The position numbers and the translations under genes are program-made. A stretch of DNA of 52,078 nt, taken from Tranzscheliella williamsii. Its lineage: Eukaryota > Basidiomycota > Ustilaginomycetes > Ustilaginales > Ustilaginaceae. The notes under the pieces were generated by a model, which searched no databases, was not told the origin of the DNA, and worked only from the letters and a program-made list of their open reading frames with translations. This document shows, in pieces, positions 28,405 to 38,116 of the stretch; the first letter of the stretch is position 1; each line of letters opens with the position of its first letter. The stretch covers positions 1-52,078 of the forward strand of contig JALBYF010000096.1 in the NCBI GenBank assembly GCA_023212725.1, written 5' to 3'.

Positions 28405-29291
28405 TCCATGCCGATCCGAGTTTCGCTGCTGTTTCGGGGCTTGAGATCGGCGAGCTCCTTCCAGGCTGGGCTTCCGTCGTGGCGCTTCTGTGCGCCGAGC
28501 AGTTCGCGGACGAGGTCGGGCGAGATGGAGAAGGGCGGGCCACCGGGTCGGTCGCCATGGATCGGATAGACCAGCGAGATCAGGATGGCGCCGCTAGAGA
28601 GGAGCCGCGTGTAGGTCTGTGCCCAGGACGGTCTCAGCGCCGGCGGGATGGCACAGAGGAACGTGTAGTCGTACGCCAGCTTCACACCGCCCGCCTTGGC
28701 GAACGCTGGGCCCGCCTCGGTGCCGAGAGCGAAAAAGTCGGCCTGGACAAAGCTGATTCTCGAGTGTAGTTCGTCCGGCAGCGACTGATCCTTGAGCCAC
28801 CTGTTGGCAGCCGCGACAGCCGTGGTGCTGATATCGACGCCGTAGCTGGTCAAGCCTCGCTCGGCAAAGACCTTGGTGTCGTAGCCTCGGCCGCACCCGG
28901 GGACGAGCGCGATACCAGGACCAACGGGGACGAGGCGGGAAACGGGGACGTGATCGCCATCAGCACCCTCGGCTGTGGTGTCGCTGTCGTGCAGTCCATT
29001 GAGAAGTTCCATCAGTGCCGGCTGAGGCGCGTTGGCATCCCATGGGGTCGTGCTGTTGATCCATGCCTGGTCCCACGCGTTTGGATCATTGGGAACGTCG
29101 GACGCTGCGAACAGCTTGCGAAGCTCCTGCACCTGTTCCTCGCGAGCTGCTTGCGAAGACATGCTGTCTACAGTCGACCTTGAGCGCTCACAGACAGGAT
29201 AGAAACTCGAGCGGCGACAGTAAGAACCCGTCGGTACTCGCAAAAGTCTTTGGACAGTGTTCGCAGCGAATCTACCAAGCAGGACAGACAT
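28377..29291 (-). CDS. SAM-dependent methyltransferase, TPMT (thiol/thiopurine methyltransferase) family
   Basis: Predicted protein of 304 residues, single exon, ATG at 29291; an internal ATG at 29162 would remove 43 residues. The first 40 residues are Arg/Ser/Leu-rich and could be a mitochondrial presequence, with the second Met giving a cytosolic form; this is inference. The TPMT fold is recognised by WDQAWINSTTPWDANAPQPAL, the SAM loop ALVPGCGRGYDTKVFAERG, YGVDIS, then YDYTFLCAIPPALRPSWA and SGAILISLVYPIHGDRPGGPPFSIS. Relatives methylate thiols, halides or small sulfur compounds; the substrate here is open. Confidence 0.88.
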   Translation of the reverse strand: MSVLLGRFAANTVQRLLRVPTGSYCRRSSFYPVCERSRSTVDSMSSQAAREEQVQELRKLFAASDVPNDPNAWDQAWINSTTPWDANAPQPALMELLNGLHDSDTTAEGADGDHVPVSRLVPVGPGIALVPGCGRGYDTKVFAERGLTSYGVDISTTAVAAANRWLKDQSLPDELHSRISFVQADFFALGTEAGPAFAKAGGVKLAYDYTFLCAIPPALRPSWAQTYTRLLSSGAILISLVYPIHGDRPGGPPFSISPDLVRELLGAQKRHDGSPAWKELADLKPRNSSETRIGMERVMLWRRL

Positions 29292-29680
29292 GCAACGGCG
29301 CTTGACCGGGGAAGACCCAACAAGGGTCTTTATAGGCTACGTCGACCTCAAGCCTTCGTCGACTTATGGCCGTCGTCGACTTTACTGCCGACGGCCCTAT
29401 GTAGAGACGCCAGTCGATACTCGAATCTAACAGTATCCCTTTCTCTACCGCCTTTTCGGGGTTGGATTTTCGTCTCCTTTTTCCGCAAAAATTTGTTCGT
29501 ACGTTGATGTTAATTGTCATCCTTTCGTCAGTGTACATAACACATATATGGACTCATGGTATGACGTGGAGTTAGCACGGCAAGTCAACCTATATCATCC
29601 AACTCAGATGCTAAGAAAGTGACCTCCCAGACGACTACCTGTATACAGCCGCAGTTACCCCACAACAAGAGATCCGCAAG
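29292..29680. other. Divergent promoter region, AT-richer
   Basis: About 390 bp between the start of the TPMT gene (minus) and the one-TM protein gene (plus). Contains several gtcgac motifs spaced about 20 bp apart at 29340-29385. No gene recognised. Confidence 0.5.
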
Positions 29681-30310
29681 ATGCCATCTGCCACAGCCCG
29701 ACAGCGCAACAGGCGAGCTTTGGAGACGACCGCGGGGGTTTCGAAACCACCTGGATCTCGAGGCAAAGGGCGTGGTGGCAAGGATGCGCCGCGGCTGCAG
29801 TCGCTTCTCTATCTGCTTCTAGCGACGACGCTGGTCTTTGTCGGTTATTACATGGCCAGGGGCTACTACCGAAGTCGTTCCTCGCTGTCGCCCATGTCCA
29901 GCTGGACAAAGGCCAAGTATGGAGCCCACGACTCGTCTGCGAGCGACACACGCGCATCGGCCGACACGGCTCGTGGCGGCAGGACCACGTTTGACAAGCT
30001 GGCGCCCGAAGGCGCCGTACCCGGTCAACCGGCGCTGGTGCCTGGACGCGAAGCATCCGACGTGCTCCAAGAGCTCAAGCACAAGATCGGGCGAGACGGC
30101 GAGGGCGAGCTCGACGCGCAGTTCGACGAAGAAGGCAATCTGGATATGGCTACCGTCCAGAGGATGCTGGACATTCTATACAAGCCCTCCAGAGACGGCG
30201 CCAAGGTCGTCGGCCACGCAGCCGGCAAAGTGTTTGAGGCCATGACCGAAGGTGATATGGATACCGAGGCGGCCGACCAGGCCGAAATTGAGGACGAAAG
30301 CACACCCTGA
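29681..30310 (+). CDS. Single-pass membrane protein of unknown function
   Basis: Predicted protein of 209 residues from ATG 29681, single exon. A basic N-terminus of 40 residues (RQRNRRALE, GSRGKGRGGKD) precedes one hydrophobic helix at about residues 42-60 (LLYLLLATTLVFVGYYMA), then RGYYRSR. The positive-inside rule would keep the N-terminus in the cytosol as a type II protein. The rest is polar and acidic, with a conserved-looking part at about 125-185 (EASDVLQELKHKIGRDGEGE, MATVQRMLDIL). No family recognised. Codon use looks like that of its neighbours and the frame is complete, which supports a real gene. Confidence 0.65.
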   Translation: MPSATARQRNRRALETTAGVSKPPGSRGKGRGGKDAPRLQSLLYLLLATTLVFVGYYMARGYYRSRSSLSPMSSWTKAKYGAHDSSASDTRASADTARGGRTTFDKLAPEGAVPGQPALVPGREASDVLQELKHKIGRDGEGELDAQFDEEGNLDMATVQRMLDILYKPSRDGAKVVGHAAGKVFEAMTEGDMDTEAADQAEIEDESTP

Positions 30311-30843
30311 CGCACCAGAGTAGGCTCCCAATCTATCAGGTCCCATCCCGTCCTTAGCAGTGCGAACCCAAAGGGGGCTGTCTGACATGTATCACGGCAC
30401 AGCATGGATGTGCTGCGCAGCCAGGCCTTCTTGGCTTGGGTCTTCCAATGCTCAACCGCTTGAAATTGGAATAGAATCACACTTATGCTGCTGGCCGCCA
30501 AGCCTGCGGATGGCACAAAGGCGCGATCGGGAAACCGCTGCAGGAACAGTATTCGAGAATCAGATCGGGAGATCAGCAGTGCAGACGGAAGGCTTTTCTG
30601 ACTGTCCTACCACCTGCTTCCGCTACAGTGCGTGCGTCCACTACAGTGCGTGATGACTGCCGATGCTCTCGATGCTCTAGTGGATTCGGCTGTTGGACCC
30701 GAACGGCATCGTTCCCCCTTGCCTCTTGCCCGCTCCATCATCTACCACCCAACCACCAGTTGCGACAGTTGTGGCCGCATATGTATGCATCCTCAGACTC
30801 GTAGCCTGGCGTTCCTCAAGGTCTCATCCGCGTGCCGGTCACC
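30311..30843. other. Intergenic, about 530 bp
   Basis: Promoter and leader of the UPF0658 gene; no gene, RNA or repeat recognised. Confidence 0.5.
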
Positions 30844-32502
30844 ATGAGCTATCGTCAGCCTGGCTCCTATGCAGAAGGCGAGGATGCCCATCGCTTCTCC
30901 ATGAACCATCCATCTGCTGCCCATGTCGATAATCACAGCAACACCAGCCCGCCTCCACCACCCAACTCGCAGCCTTCGCAGCTGGCGCACTTTGCCCTCC
31001 CGACCCCGCCAGTCTCGTCGGCTGCGGCTTATACAAGTGGCATGGCCTCCCCCGGCGCCGTTTACCCCGGCCGCGTTCCATCCTTCCATCTCAGTTCCCC
31101 GCCCCTTGGTCCTGCTCACCACTTTACGGGCCAGCCGTACTCAGCGCCTCAAACCCCGCCTCTCGCTTCCCACCTAGCATCCCATGGTCCAGCTCCTTCG
31201 TTCTACCCATCCTCCCCACCTGGCCCCACGGAAACAGAAGGCAAGACGTCCAAGGCGCGTTCGGGCACAGCCTCGGCGAAGCATTCTGGCAGCGCTTCCA
31301 TCTCGCGGTCCGCCCTGACAGGAGGATCCAAACTGATCCGAGAGCCGGACTCTTGGATCCGCATTCCCTCCCGGTACGCAGGAGCCTACATTGCCGTTGC
31401 CACGACGCAGGCCATCGTTGTAGTTACCCTTGTTGGCATCATCTTCGGACGCATCGTCGGTCGGGTGGACGACTTTACGCAAGATCTCAAAACCGTTTCG
31501 GTCTACCTGGCCGTTTTTGTGTTTGGATGCGTCTTCCAGGCCTTGATGGCATGGGACGCTATTCGGCTCAAGAACACGCTTCAGCTCATCGGCGTTCTGA
31601 TCTTCAACATTGCACTCACCATCACTGCCGGTATCGAAATCCGACAAGTCCGAGGTGCGCTGGAAGCGCAGGACCGCTTCGGCGGAGGTATTCCATGCCC
31701 GGACCATCCCTCCCGCACCTGTGCGGTCCGGACAGCGCTGTATCCCTCGGTAGAGCGGTTCCTGATCGCCGTCACCGTCGTCTGCGGTGTTGCCGAGCTG
31801 GCTTTTGCTTTCCTCACGGCCAAGCTCTGGACGGAATTCGGCTGGATCATATATCAGAAGATCGGGGCTGACCTCAAGATCCGCAGCATGTTCCTGTGGT
31901 ACCAGCTCTTCATCGTTTTTCTCAAGTTCTGCTTCTTCTTTGGTGTAGGCTTCACCGTTATCTATCTGATCCTGGTGGCAGAGACCACCGATTGGGAGTA
32001 TGGCGTCACCATTGCCGCCGTTCCGGTGGCCGTCGTGGCGCTTTTCGCGGCTGGGTTCGCCGTGCGGCGGGAGTGGACGAGCCTGATGGTCCTGTCTCTG
32101 CTGCTCATGGTTGCCGGGCTGGTCTACTTTGTCTACAAGGTCACCCAGGTGTGGGTGCCGGCGACGCGCGAGCAGTACACGTACGTGCACACCACGATCA
32201 CCTTTATTTCGGCCTTTGCCATCCTCTCTCTCTTCTTGACGTTGGTCACGGGTGTCGTCTGTCTGCTCAACTTCAACAACGGTCTCCAGCCCGCCCACGA
32301 CACCATTGGCACCTTTGGCGGTGTCCGCCGCCGCCGCCCGCGCGCCGAGTCGGACGGCCACGTTCTCGACCTCGACCCGCCGCACGAGCCCAAGGACACT
32401 GAAAGTCTCGCGCACCACGCCCAGCATGCCAGTGGCCGCGCGTCGCCTTCCCACTCACAGACCCAGCCCCGCCCTTCGAACACCCGCATCTCGCTCGACT
32501 GA
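30844..32502 (+). CDS. UPF0658 family Golgi membrane protein
   Basis: Predicted protein of 552 residues from ATG 30844; the frame runs four codons upstream only to a GTG. The first 170 residues are Pro/Ser/His-rich and disordered. Then about seven transmembrane helices follow from the YAGAYIAVATTQAIVVVTLV segment (near residue 180) to about residue 480. The core shows the pattern of the fungal UPF0658 Golgi apparatus protein family: SVYLAVFVFGCVFQ, QLIGVLIFNIALTI, KLWTEFGWIIYQKIGADL, FLWYQLFIVFLKFCFFF and the end CLLNFNNGL. The tail is polar. The family has no known biochemical function; the Golgi location comes from fission yeast localisation of a relative. Single exon. Confidence 0.83.
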   Translation: MSYRQPGSYAEGEDAHRFSMNHPSAAHVDNHSNTSPPPPPNSQPSQLAHFALPTPPVSSAAAYTSGMASPGAVYPGRVPSFHLSSPPLGPAHHFTGQPYSAPQTPPLASHLASHGPAPSFYPSSPPGPTETEGKTSKARSGTASAKHSGSASISRSALTGGSKLIREPDSWIRIPSRYAGAYIAVATTQAIVVVTLVGIIFGRIVGRVDDFTQDLKTVSVYLAVFVFGCVFQALMAWDAIRLKNTLQLIGVLIFNIALTITAGIEIRQVRGALEAQDRFGGGIPCPDHPSRTCAVRTALYPSVERFLIAVTVVCGVAELAFAFLTAKLWTEFGWIIYQKIGADLKIRSMFLWYQLFIVFLKFCFFFGVGFTVIYLILVAETTDWEYGVTIAAVPVAVVALFAAGFAVRREWTSLMVLSLLLMVAGLVYFVYKVTQVWVPATREQYTYVHTTITFISAFAILSLFLTLVTGVVCLLNFNNGLQPAHDTIGTFGGVRRRRPRAESDGHVLDLDPPHEPKDTESLAHHAQHASGRASPSHSQTQPRPSNTRISLD

Positions 32503-32989
32503 CGACCCGCGCAACCTGGCCCCGCGCCCCACAGCTTGCAATGGATCTACCCGTGCCGTCCAGTTCGGCGCCGTTGGGTGCGCTGCCATCGACAACCTGC
32601 GCCTGTAGCCCGCTTGCCACTGTCGGCACAGCGACAGGACGGCCAGCTCACAACGACACGCGCGAGTCTCGCACGCCACGGCACAGACCAAATACAGCGC
32701 ATGGCAAGCACGGGACGTAAGCGCTTGCTGGGTTGATGAACAGTGCAGGGGCGGGAACGAAATGCAGTGGGGTGGAAGACGAGTGACGCGAGAGGAGAGA
32801 CTTGCAACGAGTGTCCGTGGTCATGGATGCCAACGCGGCTGTATCGAGATACCCGAAAGAAGCATGCAATGGTAGCAGAAACATGCCTTGCAACATTGAC
32901 GGCTGGCAGATTCACGCTGTTAATGTAGGCTGGCAAGATTCGATTATGAGCATGGCAAAGGGAGGATCAGCGTAGGGGAGCCTCGCAAG
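32503..32989. other. Convergent intergenic region
   Basis: About 490 bp between the ends of the UPF0658 gene (plus) and the GDPD gene (minus). No gene recognised. Confidence 0.5.
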
Positions 32990-34042
32990 CTAGGCTGCCG
33001 CGGAGATGGCGATGGGCTGGGGAGCGGCAGGGAAAGCAGCCTTCTCATCCACCACGCCCGGAGAGACGGGCACATGGATCGACTGGAGCTTCTCACTGGT
33101 GGGCTCCAGCTTGAACGGAGAGCCTGCTCGCTTCTCGATGTTGGCTAGCCAGATGTTCTGCAGGACAAACTGAGGCAGGGTATAGTAGCGCCAGGTGGCC
33201 CAGCGGAAAAAGATGCCGACTTCGTGCTGCCGTGTCGAGGCGAAATCGGTCGACATGTCCTTGCGCAAGTCTTGGAACAGCGCGGTTTTGTCCGTTAGCA
33301 CCGCTTTGACGCCCCATCTTGTCGCTTCGATCATCTCGTCTTTGCGGTTGACGGTCCAGACGTAGACGTCCTTGCCGCACTTTTGAGCGTCGGAGATGAA
33401 CGCCTGACCTTCGGCGCCGACGAGACTGGCAAAGTACATGGAAAAGCCCGAGCAGTGATCCCAAAAGTACTGTCGAGCCGCGCGTGGCGAGGCACCGATA
33501 TGTATGCGCTTCATCGACGGAACGTGAGCCAGAGCCGCTCGGAGGAACTTGGGATGCCATAGACCCAAGATCAAGCGAGGCGCCAGATCGGTCTGGTAGT
33601 GCGGATAGGATTCAATGACGTGACGCATCAGGGTAAACAGCCGGTCGGCATCGTTATCCGGCTTGATATCGAGATTCAGCTTGACATGCTTGCAATCGGG
33701 TCGCATCAACAGGTCACAGACCTGCTGGAAGGTGGGAATCTGCTGCGCCGGTTCGCGGGTGGTGCGAACATGCTCGATACCGTTTGCGCCGTAGTAGGGC
33801 CTCTCGTAAATGAGGCCCTTGCCATTCGTCGTTCGTTCCAAGGAGGGGTCGTGGAACATGACAATCACGTCGTCGGTGGTGATGTGGACATCGGTTTCCA
33901 AGCCTTCGGATCCGTCGGCGATGGCCTTTTCGAAACTGGCCAGGGTGTTTTCGGGGAAGGCAGCGGATGCTCCTCGGTGGCCCCAGCACTCGGGCATCTC
34001 TGGCTTGATGTCCATCTTGAAGGATCTGGTAATGGGCCGCAT
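32990..34042 (-). CDS. Glycerophosphodiester phosphodiesterase (GDPD) family lipase, PGC1-like
   Basis: Predicted protein of 350 residues from the first in-frame ATG (34042). The GDPD barrel starts at once: WGHRGAS with catalytic His22-Arg23, then PENTLASFEKAI, the metal ligands in GLETDVHITTDD, and MFHDPSLERTTNGKG. Later blocks LNLDIKP, YVWTVN and AVLTDK fit the family. Yeast Pgc1, a phosphatidylglycerol phospholipase C, has the same layout, so an action on phosphatidylglycerol or glycerophosphodiesters is likely. The open frame continues upstream for 39 codons to a TTG at 34159 and there encodes a hydrophobic stretch (ATLLLIACTALFLY) that would make a membrane anchor. No ATG supports it unless an upstream exon exists. 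The start is therefore uncertain; the domain is not. Confidence 0.83.
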   Translation of the reverse strand: MRPITRSFKMDIKPEMPECWGHRGASAAFPENTLASFEKAIADGSEGLETDVHITTDDVIVMFHDPSLERTTNGKGLIYERPYYGANGIEHVRTTREPAQQIPTFQQVCDLLMRPDCKHVKLNLDIKPDNDADRLFTLMRHVIESYPHYQTDLAPRLILGLWHPKFLRAALAHVPSMKRIHIGASPRAARQYFWDHCSGFSMYFASLVGAEGQAFISDAQKCGKDVYVWTVNRKDEMIEATRWGVKAVLTDKTALFQDLRKDMSTDFASTRQHEVGIFFRWATWRYYTLPQFVLQNIWLANIEKRAGSPFKLEPTSEKLQSIHVPVSPGVVDEKAAFPAAPQPIAISAAA

Positions 34043-37000
34043 GTCGGAAGGTGTGGCACAGAAAGGGTTGCAACGGTGGCCGGGCGAGGGACGATGACGG
34101 TACAGAAACAAGGCGGTACAAGCGATCAGCAACAACGTTGCGATTCTCTCTAGATGCAAGTCGTACGCGCAGGACGGTGGCCGTCGTGCTAAGCCGCGCG
34201 GGGCCGAGTGAGCAAATCAGGAGAGGGGCACGAGGCGCCAACGGCAAGACTAGGGTGTGGGACGCGCTGTAGCGTAGGTGGAAGGCGCGGAGTGCAGCAG
34301 GGTCGCCCGGTTGCAAGGAGGAACCAGCCTGCTTACCTTTGTCGTTTCTGGCACGTCTATACGCAGCGGGTATTGGATGCCTTTGCGCCTGCCAAGCTAG
34401 GTGCGAGAGCGATGAGGAAGTGACAACTGGCGAAGAGGAGTGCTACGTCGAGGAGGGGTTCTAGTCTAGGGTCGGAATGGGAACGTGACGGGAAGAAGGG
34501 AACGTGCTCGGCTTTCGTCCAACACGCTTGGCTTGACTCAGCTGTATCCACCGGCTTACTACTGTAGGGCGTTCAACAGGAATGTACCAGCTATCTTGTT
34601 GCAGCGAGAGCAGTTTTTGTGCTCCAGTTAGGCCGCCGGAAGCTCCTCTGCTGGGTCTGCTTGGCTGAAGCGCTGGATAGTTGTTGATATCCGCCTTGAG
34701 CTTCATCTCCGTGTTTCGAGCTGGTTAAAAAAGATTTGAGGCTTTGCGTCCTTTCACTTCGGCAGTAGCGTTGCCTTGGCAAAACCAAGTGGATCGACAA
34801 GCCCCGTTCCTCGACTGTCTTGGAGACTGGTCAGCTGCCGGCCAGCGCTTCTGCTCATGGATAGCTCTGGGATGGCCTACGACTTCTAGAAAGAGCAGGA
34901 CGGTCAAGATGCCAAACAGCGGCTGTACCGCACGTCATGCATGACTGCCACTTGCGCATGTCACTTAGACAGCTTCGCTGTAGGAGTCTTCCGTCTGCAT
35001 CTACATTCACGCCAAACTACAATCCCTGAAAGTCATATGATATCAAGATTCCAAACGGTGACATCGTGTTGCACCCTACGTACATATCTTGGTAGCGGAA
35101 ATTTTCCGACTTGGGAAAAGAATTAAGTCACTTGCACAGCCAGATTACAAAACAGTTTCTCCAGCCGATCTGGCACGAAACCGAATACCAAGCCTGTTTC
35201 CACTATCGTCGGTAGCTCCAGGCCCACTGGGACCCTTAGAGATATTTCGGCTCAAAGCACATGCGGCTTCTCCGTCCTGGCACGTTTCTAGGGGCAATAT
35301 ACCGCAGCGACATCCCATCTCCTATGCATAACATCGACTGAGCTTACTGTACTTGCAGCCGGGCGTGTGCGGAAGCGGCGAGGTCATACCATCTATCAGG
35401 AGCACAAAAATGGCTATGCGCAGCGTCATCTGCCGCTGCAGCGATGAATGGAAGACATCTTACAGTGCGGGAAAGGACAGCGCAGCGTGCGAGTTTAGCA
35501 ATTGGGCGGTCTGTCCTTCCACAGTCGCCGATGTTTTAGATCGGCGATCTCGCGTCGACGATAGGACTTGGCAGACGTTCCGATCTAACAACTATTGTTC
35601 CTTTGTCAGAGCGCTAGACGCAAACGCCATGTAAGATCGCATGTCGCTGCCATAGAGCTCTATCCGCGCTCACGAGGTGCGCGTTGAGCTATAGACTTGC
35701 TGCTTCGTCAATACGTCAAGTCCCTGATTACAAACCGGTCTATGGCAGTAGGTCCTTGATGCGGCGAAGCCTCGTAAGTTTTGGGGCCTACTTCTGTTCT
35801 CCATCCTACGGCTGCAGGCACCGGCAGCAACACGGCTTCGAGAAAAAGGAAGCAGAAGATCGGCTACCTCGATACCGTTCAAACCAACGGTGAACGGCAG
35901 GATGGGCGGGGCTGACTCGCCGGTGTCCACGAGGTCGAGTGATTGCAGACTTGTCTTGACAAAGAACGTGTGTCAACTGTACGAAACGCAGTGAAACGCT
36001 CTTGGGGCCGGCGCCTTTACTTGCACCAACAGCCAATAAAGGGAAGGTAGCCCCCGATCGGTTTTGCCCGCGGTTGGGCATCAGACGGGGCAGGGAGTCG
36101 CAGACCAGCAGGGATGGCTCTTGCAACTGTGTCTCGTACCTTATGCTTTTCCGATAGCCGCTTGGCCCATGAGCCTTGACCGAGTCACGACGGAGACGAG
36201 ATTGGGGATTGACGCTACGCGTGTCAGACCGAAATCTGGGTCCATTTAGTAGACGGAGACAGCCAACTCAGGCGATGGACTCTTAATTCTTCTCCAACGG
36301 CACTGAACAAGACGCAGCCCATGCACAGTCGTCCGCGCGCAAGCGAACCAATCGCAACGGGCACGCAAGGCCGCCAGCGCTGTTGGTCTCTTGGCGGGGT
36401 AGATGCGCCCGCTTTTGACTAGCCTTACCGCCTCCTCCCTGGCCCAGACTCGCCTAGCTTGGATGAACAACCTTGGCACTACCATGAGAGCCATGTGCGC
36501 CCAAAGTGGCTGAGCGGCGGGGCGATGGAGGAGAAGCCGCGGCAACTCGCGCTACAGTATCGCCGGTTGCGGTGCGGCGCATTCAAACCTGCGGACAGGA
36601 CACGTTCTGTCGCTGTGGGCCGAGGTGGCCATCTTCTGCAGTGAAGGGTGGTGCGCAATGTGGAGCTGATGTCGGGCGAGTAGGATGGCCTTATTCATGC
36701 GGAGAGGTCCACGTTCTTTGTCGTGCATATTCTTCTACCGACACGTTCCCTTTATCGCCTTCTGATTGGACGACACATTGCTGTCAAACTTGGCCATGCA
36801 AGCCCGCCCCACTCTCGAATTTCAAATGGCTCGAGAACTCCAATGTCACCTCTTGGCGGAGCTTGGAGCTCTCACCCTTCCACGAGTCGGGGCCGGAGGG
36901 GCCCAGCTGCACGCTCGCTGGTATTGTAAGCCAGCTGCCTTGCTCGGTCGAAGGCTGGTGGGCCTGTTTGCGAGGTGCTTCACCGTGAAGTGACCACCGA

Positions 37001-38116
37001 ACCAAGTCACATTCACCACACGCTGCCTCGCGCCGGGAACATAGTCGCCAGCTTCAGTTCTCGAGGATCAGCCAGCTAGGCCAAGACGGTTAACGCTTGT
37101 GCTCGTTGAGCTCAGCACGGTGATAAAGGGTAGCACGGTGTTAAATGGTAGCACGGGCTGGACGTGTACTGTAACAGCACAGCGTATACACTTCCTAACC
37201 TTTGAGCCGTGGACTCGGGTATTGCAACGATGGCACGAGGCCTGACCACGAGCGTTCTGAGCCCGTGAGTGCGACCAAGCCACAGCGCTTGCGAACCGCC
37301 GCAAGAGGCGGGAAGGGCGGGAACCCTTGGTGGTCCGAGCTGCATTCGACCGACGGGGCCATGCCACCGAAATCCTTCTTCACGTTGTGTTTGAGGCGGC
37401 GGAAGCCGACCTCGTCGAGGTTCGCCTGGACTTCCGGCCTGCCCTCGTTTCGATTCAGTTGACTACGGTTGGCTGCCTCGGATTCACGTCTGTTCTTGGC
37501 TGCAGCCCGGTATTGCTCCGTGATTGCGACACAGGCCAGTGGAGTTTGATGCACGCGATACCCAGAAGTTCGGTCGCGCGCCACAATCAACTTTCTTACT
37601 TCAGTCTCAGTGCGTTGTGCTGCTTTTTACCTATGGGCTCGAGGGAAGAACGAAACTTGCAGTTACCGTAACTATGGCCTAGATTCTCGCCCACAATTTT
37701 CCACTTGTACCCTCTGCACTTCCTGTGCTTGTGGTTGCATTCAATGAAACGTGCCACTCACGCCCACAGCCAACTTGGGTATCGCATGGTCTGAGCCCTG
37801 CACCAGGAGGATTTTACGAGAAGCCCACCCAAGGATCGAGTCTGTCTCACTGAGCTGGTGCGTGTGTACCTTGCAGACGTTTGTGCGGTTGCCCTTCCTC
37901 AAGCCTCATGTGCACAACGTGATTCTGGTCCGTACCCTTTCTTTGCGACGACAGAATGGCACGGAAGGGGTCTTTGCTGTCGCCTTCCGAGCGTATATCT
38001 AGGCGGGTTGATTTGCCCATCTCCTTAATCGCAACCCATCCTCCTGCCAACGTATCCCATCGCCTTCCACTTTCCCTTTCCATCACACAGACGGCCGCGT
38101 CTAGCACCTCTTCACG
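34043..38116. other. Four-kilobase gene-poor region
   Basis: No reading frame here has a recognisable domain, convincing start or splice pattern; the longest (36506-36988 plus, 37195-37590 minus, 37327-37671 plus) look random. The region is patchy in composition, AT-richer at 34.9-35.4 kb. A short 18-bp repeat occurs at 37114-37149. The last 300 bp before 38117 are pyrimidine-rich and should be the phosphate transporter promoter and leader. A decayed mobile element or lost gene cannot be excluded by eye. Confidence 0.5.
37114..37149. repeat. 18-bp tandem repeat, two copies plus a start
   Basis: agcacggtgataaagggt and agcacggtgttaaatggt are adjacent (37114 and 37132), followed by agcacggg. 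Intergenic. Confidence 0.8.

Noticed and set aside
31174..32454. 426-codon open frame on the minus strand
   Set aside because: Antisense shadow of the UPF0658 gene; no recognisable domain.
33714..34316. 200-codon minus-strand frame overlapping the GDPD start
   Set aside because: Begins at a TTG, overlaps the GDPD coding region in another frame and has no domain.
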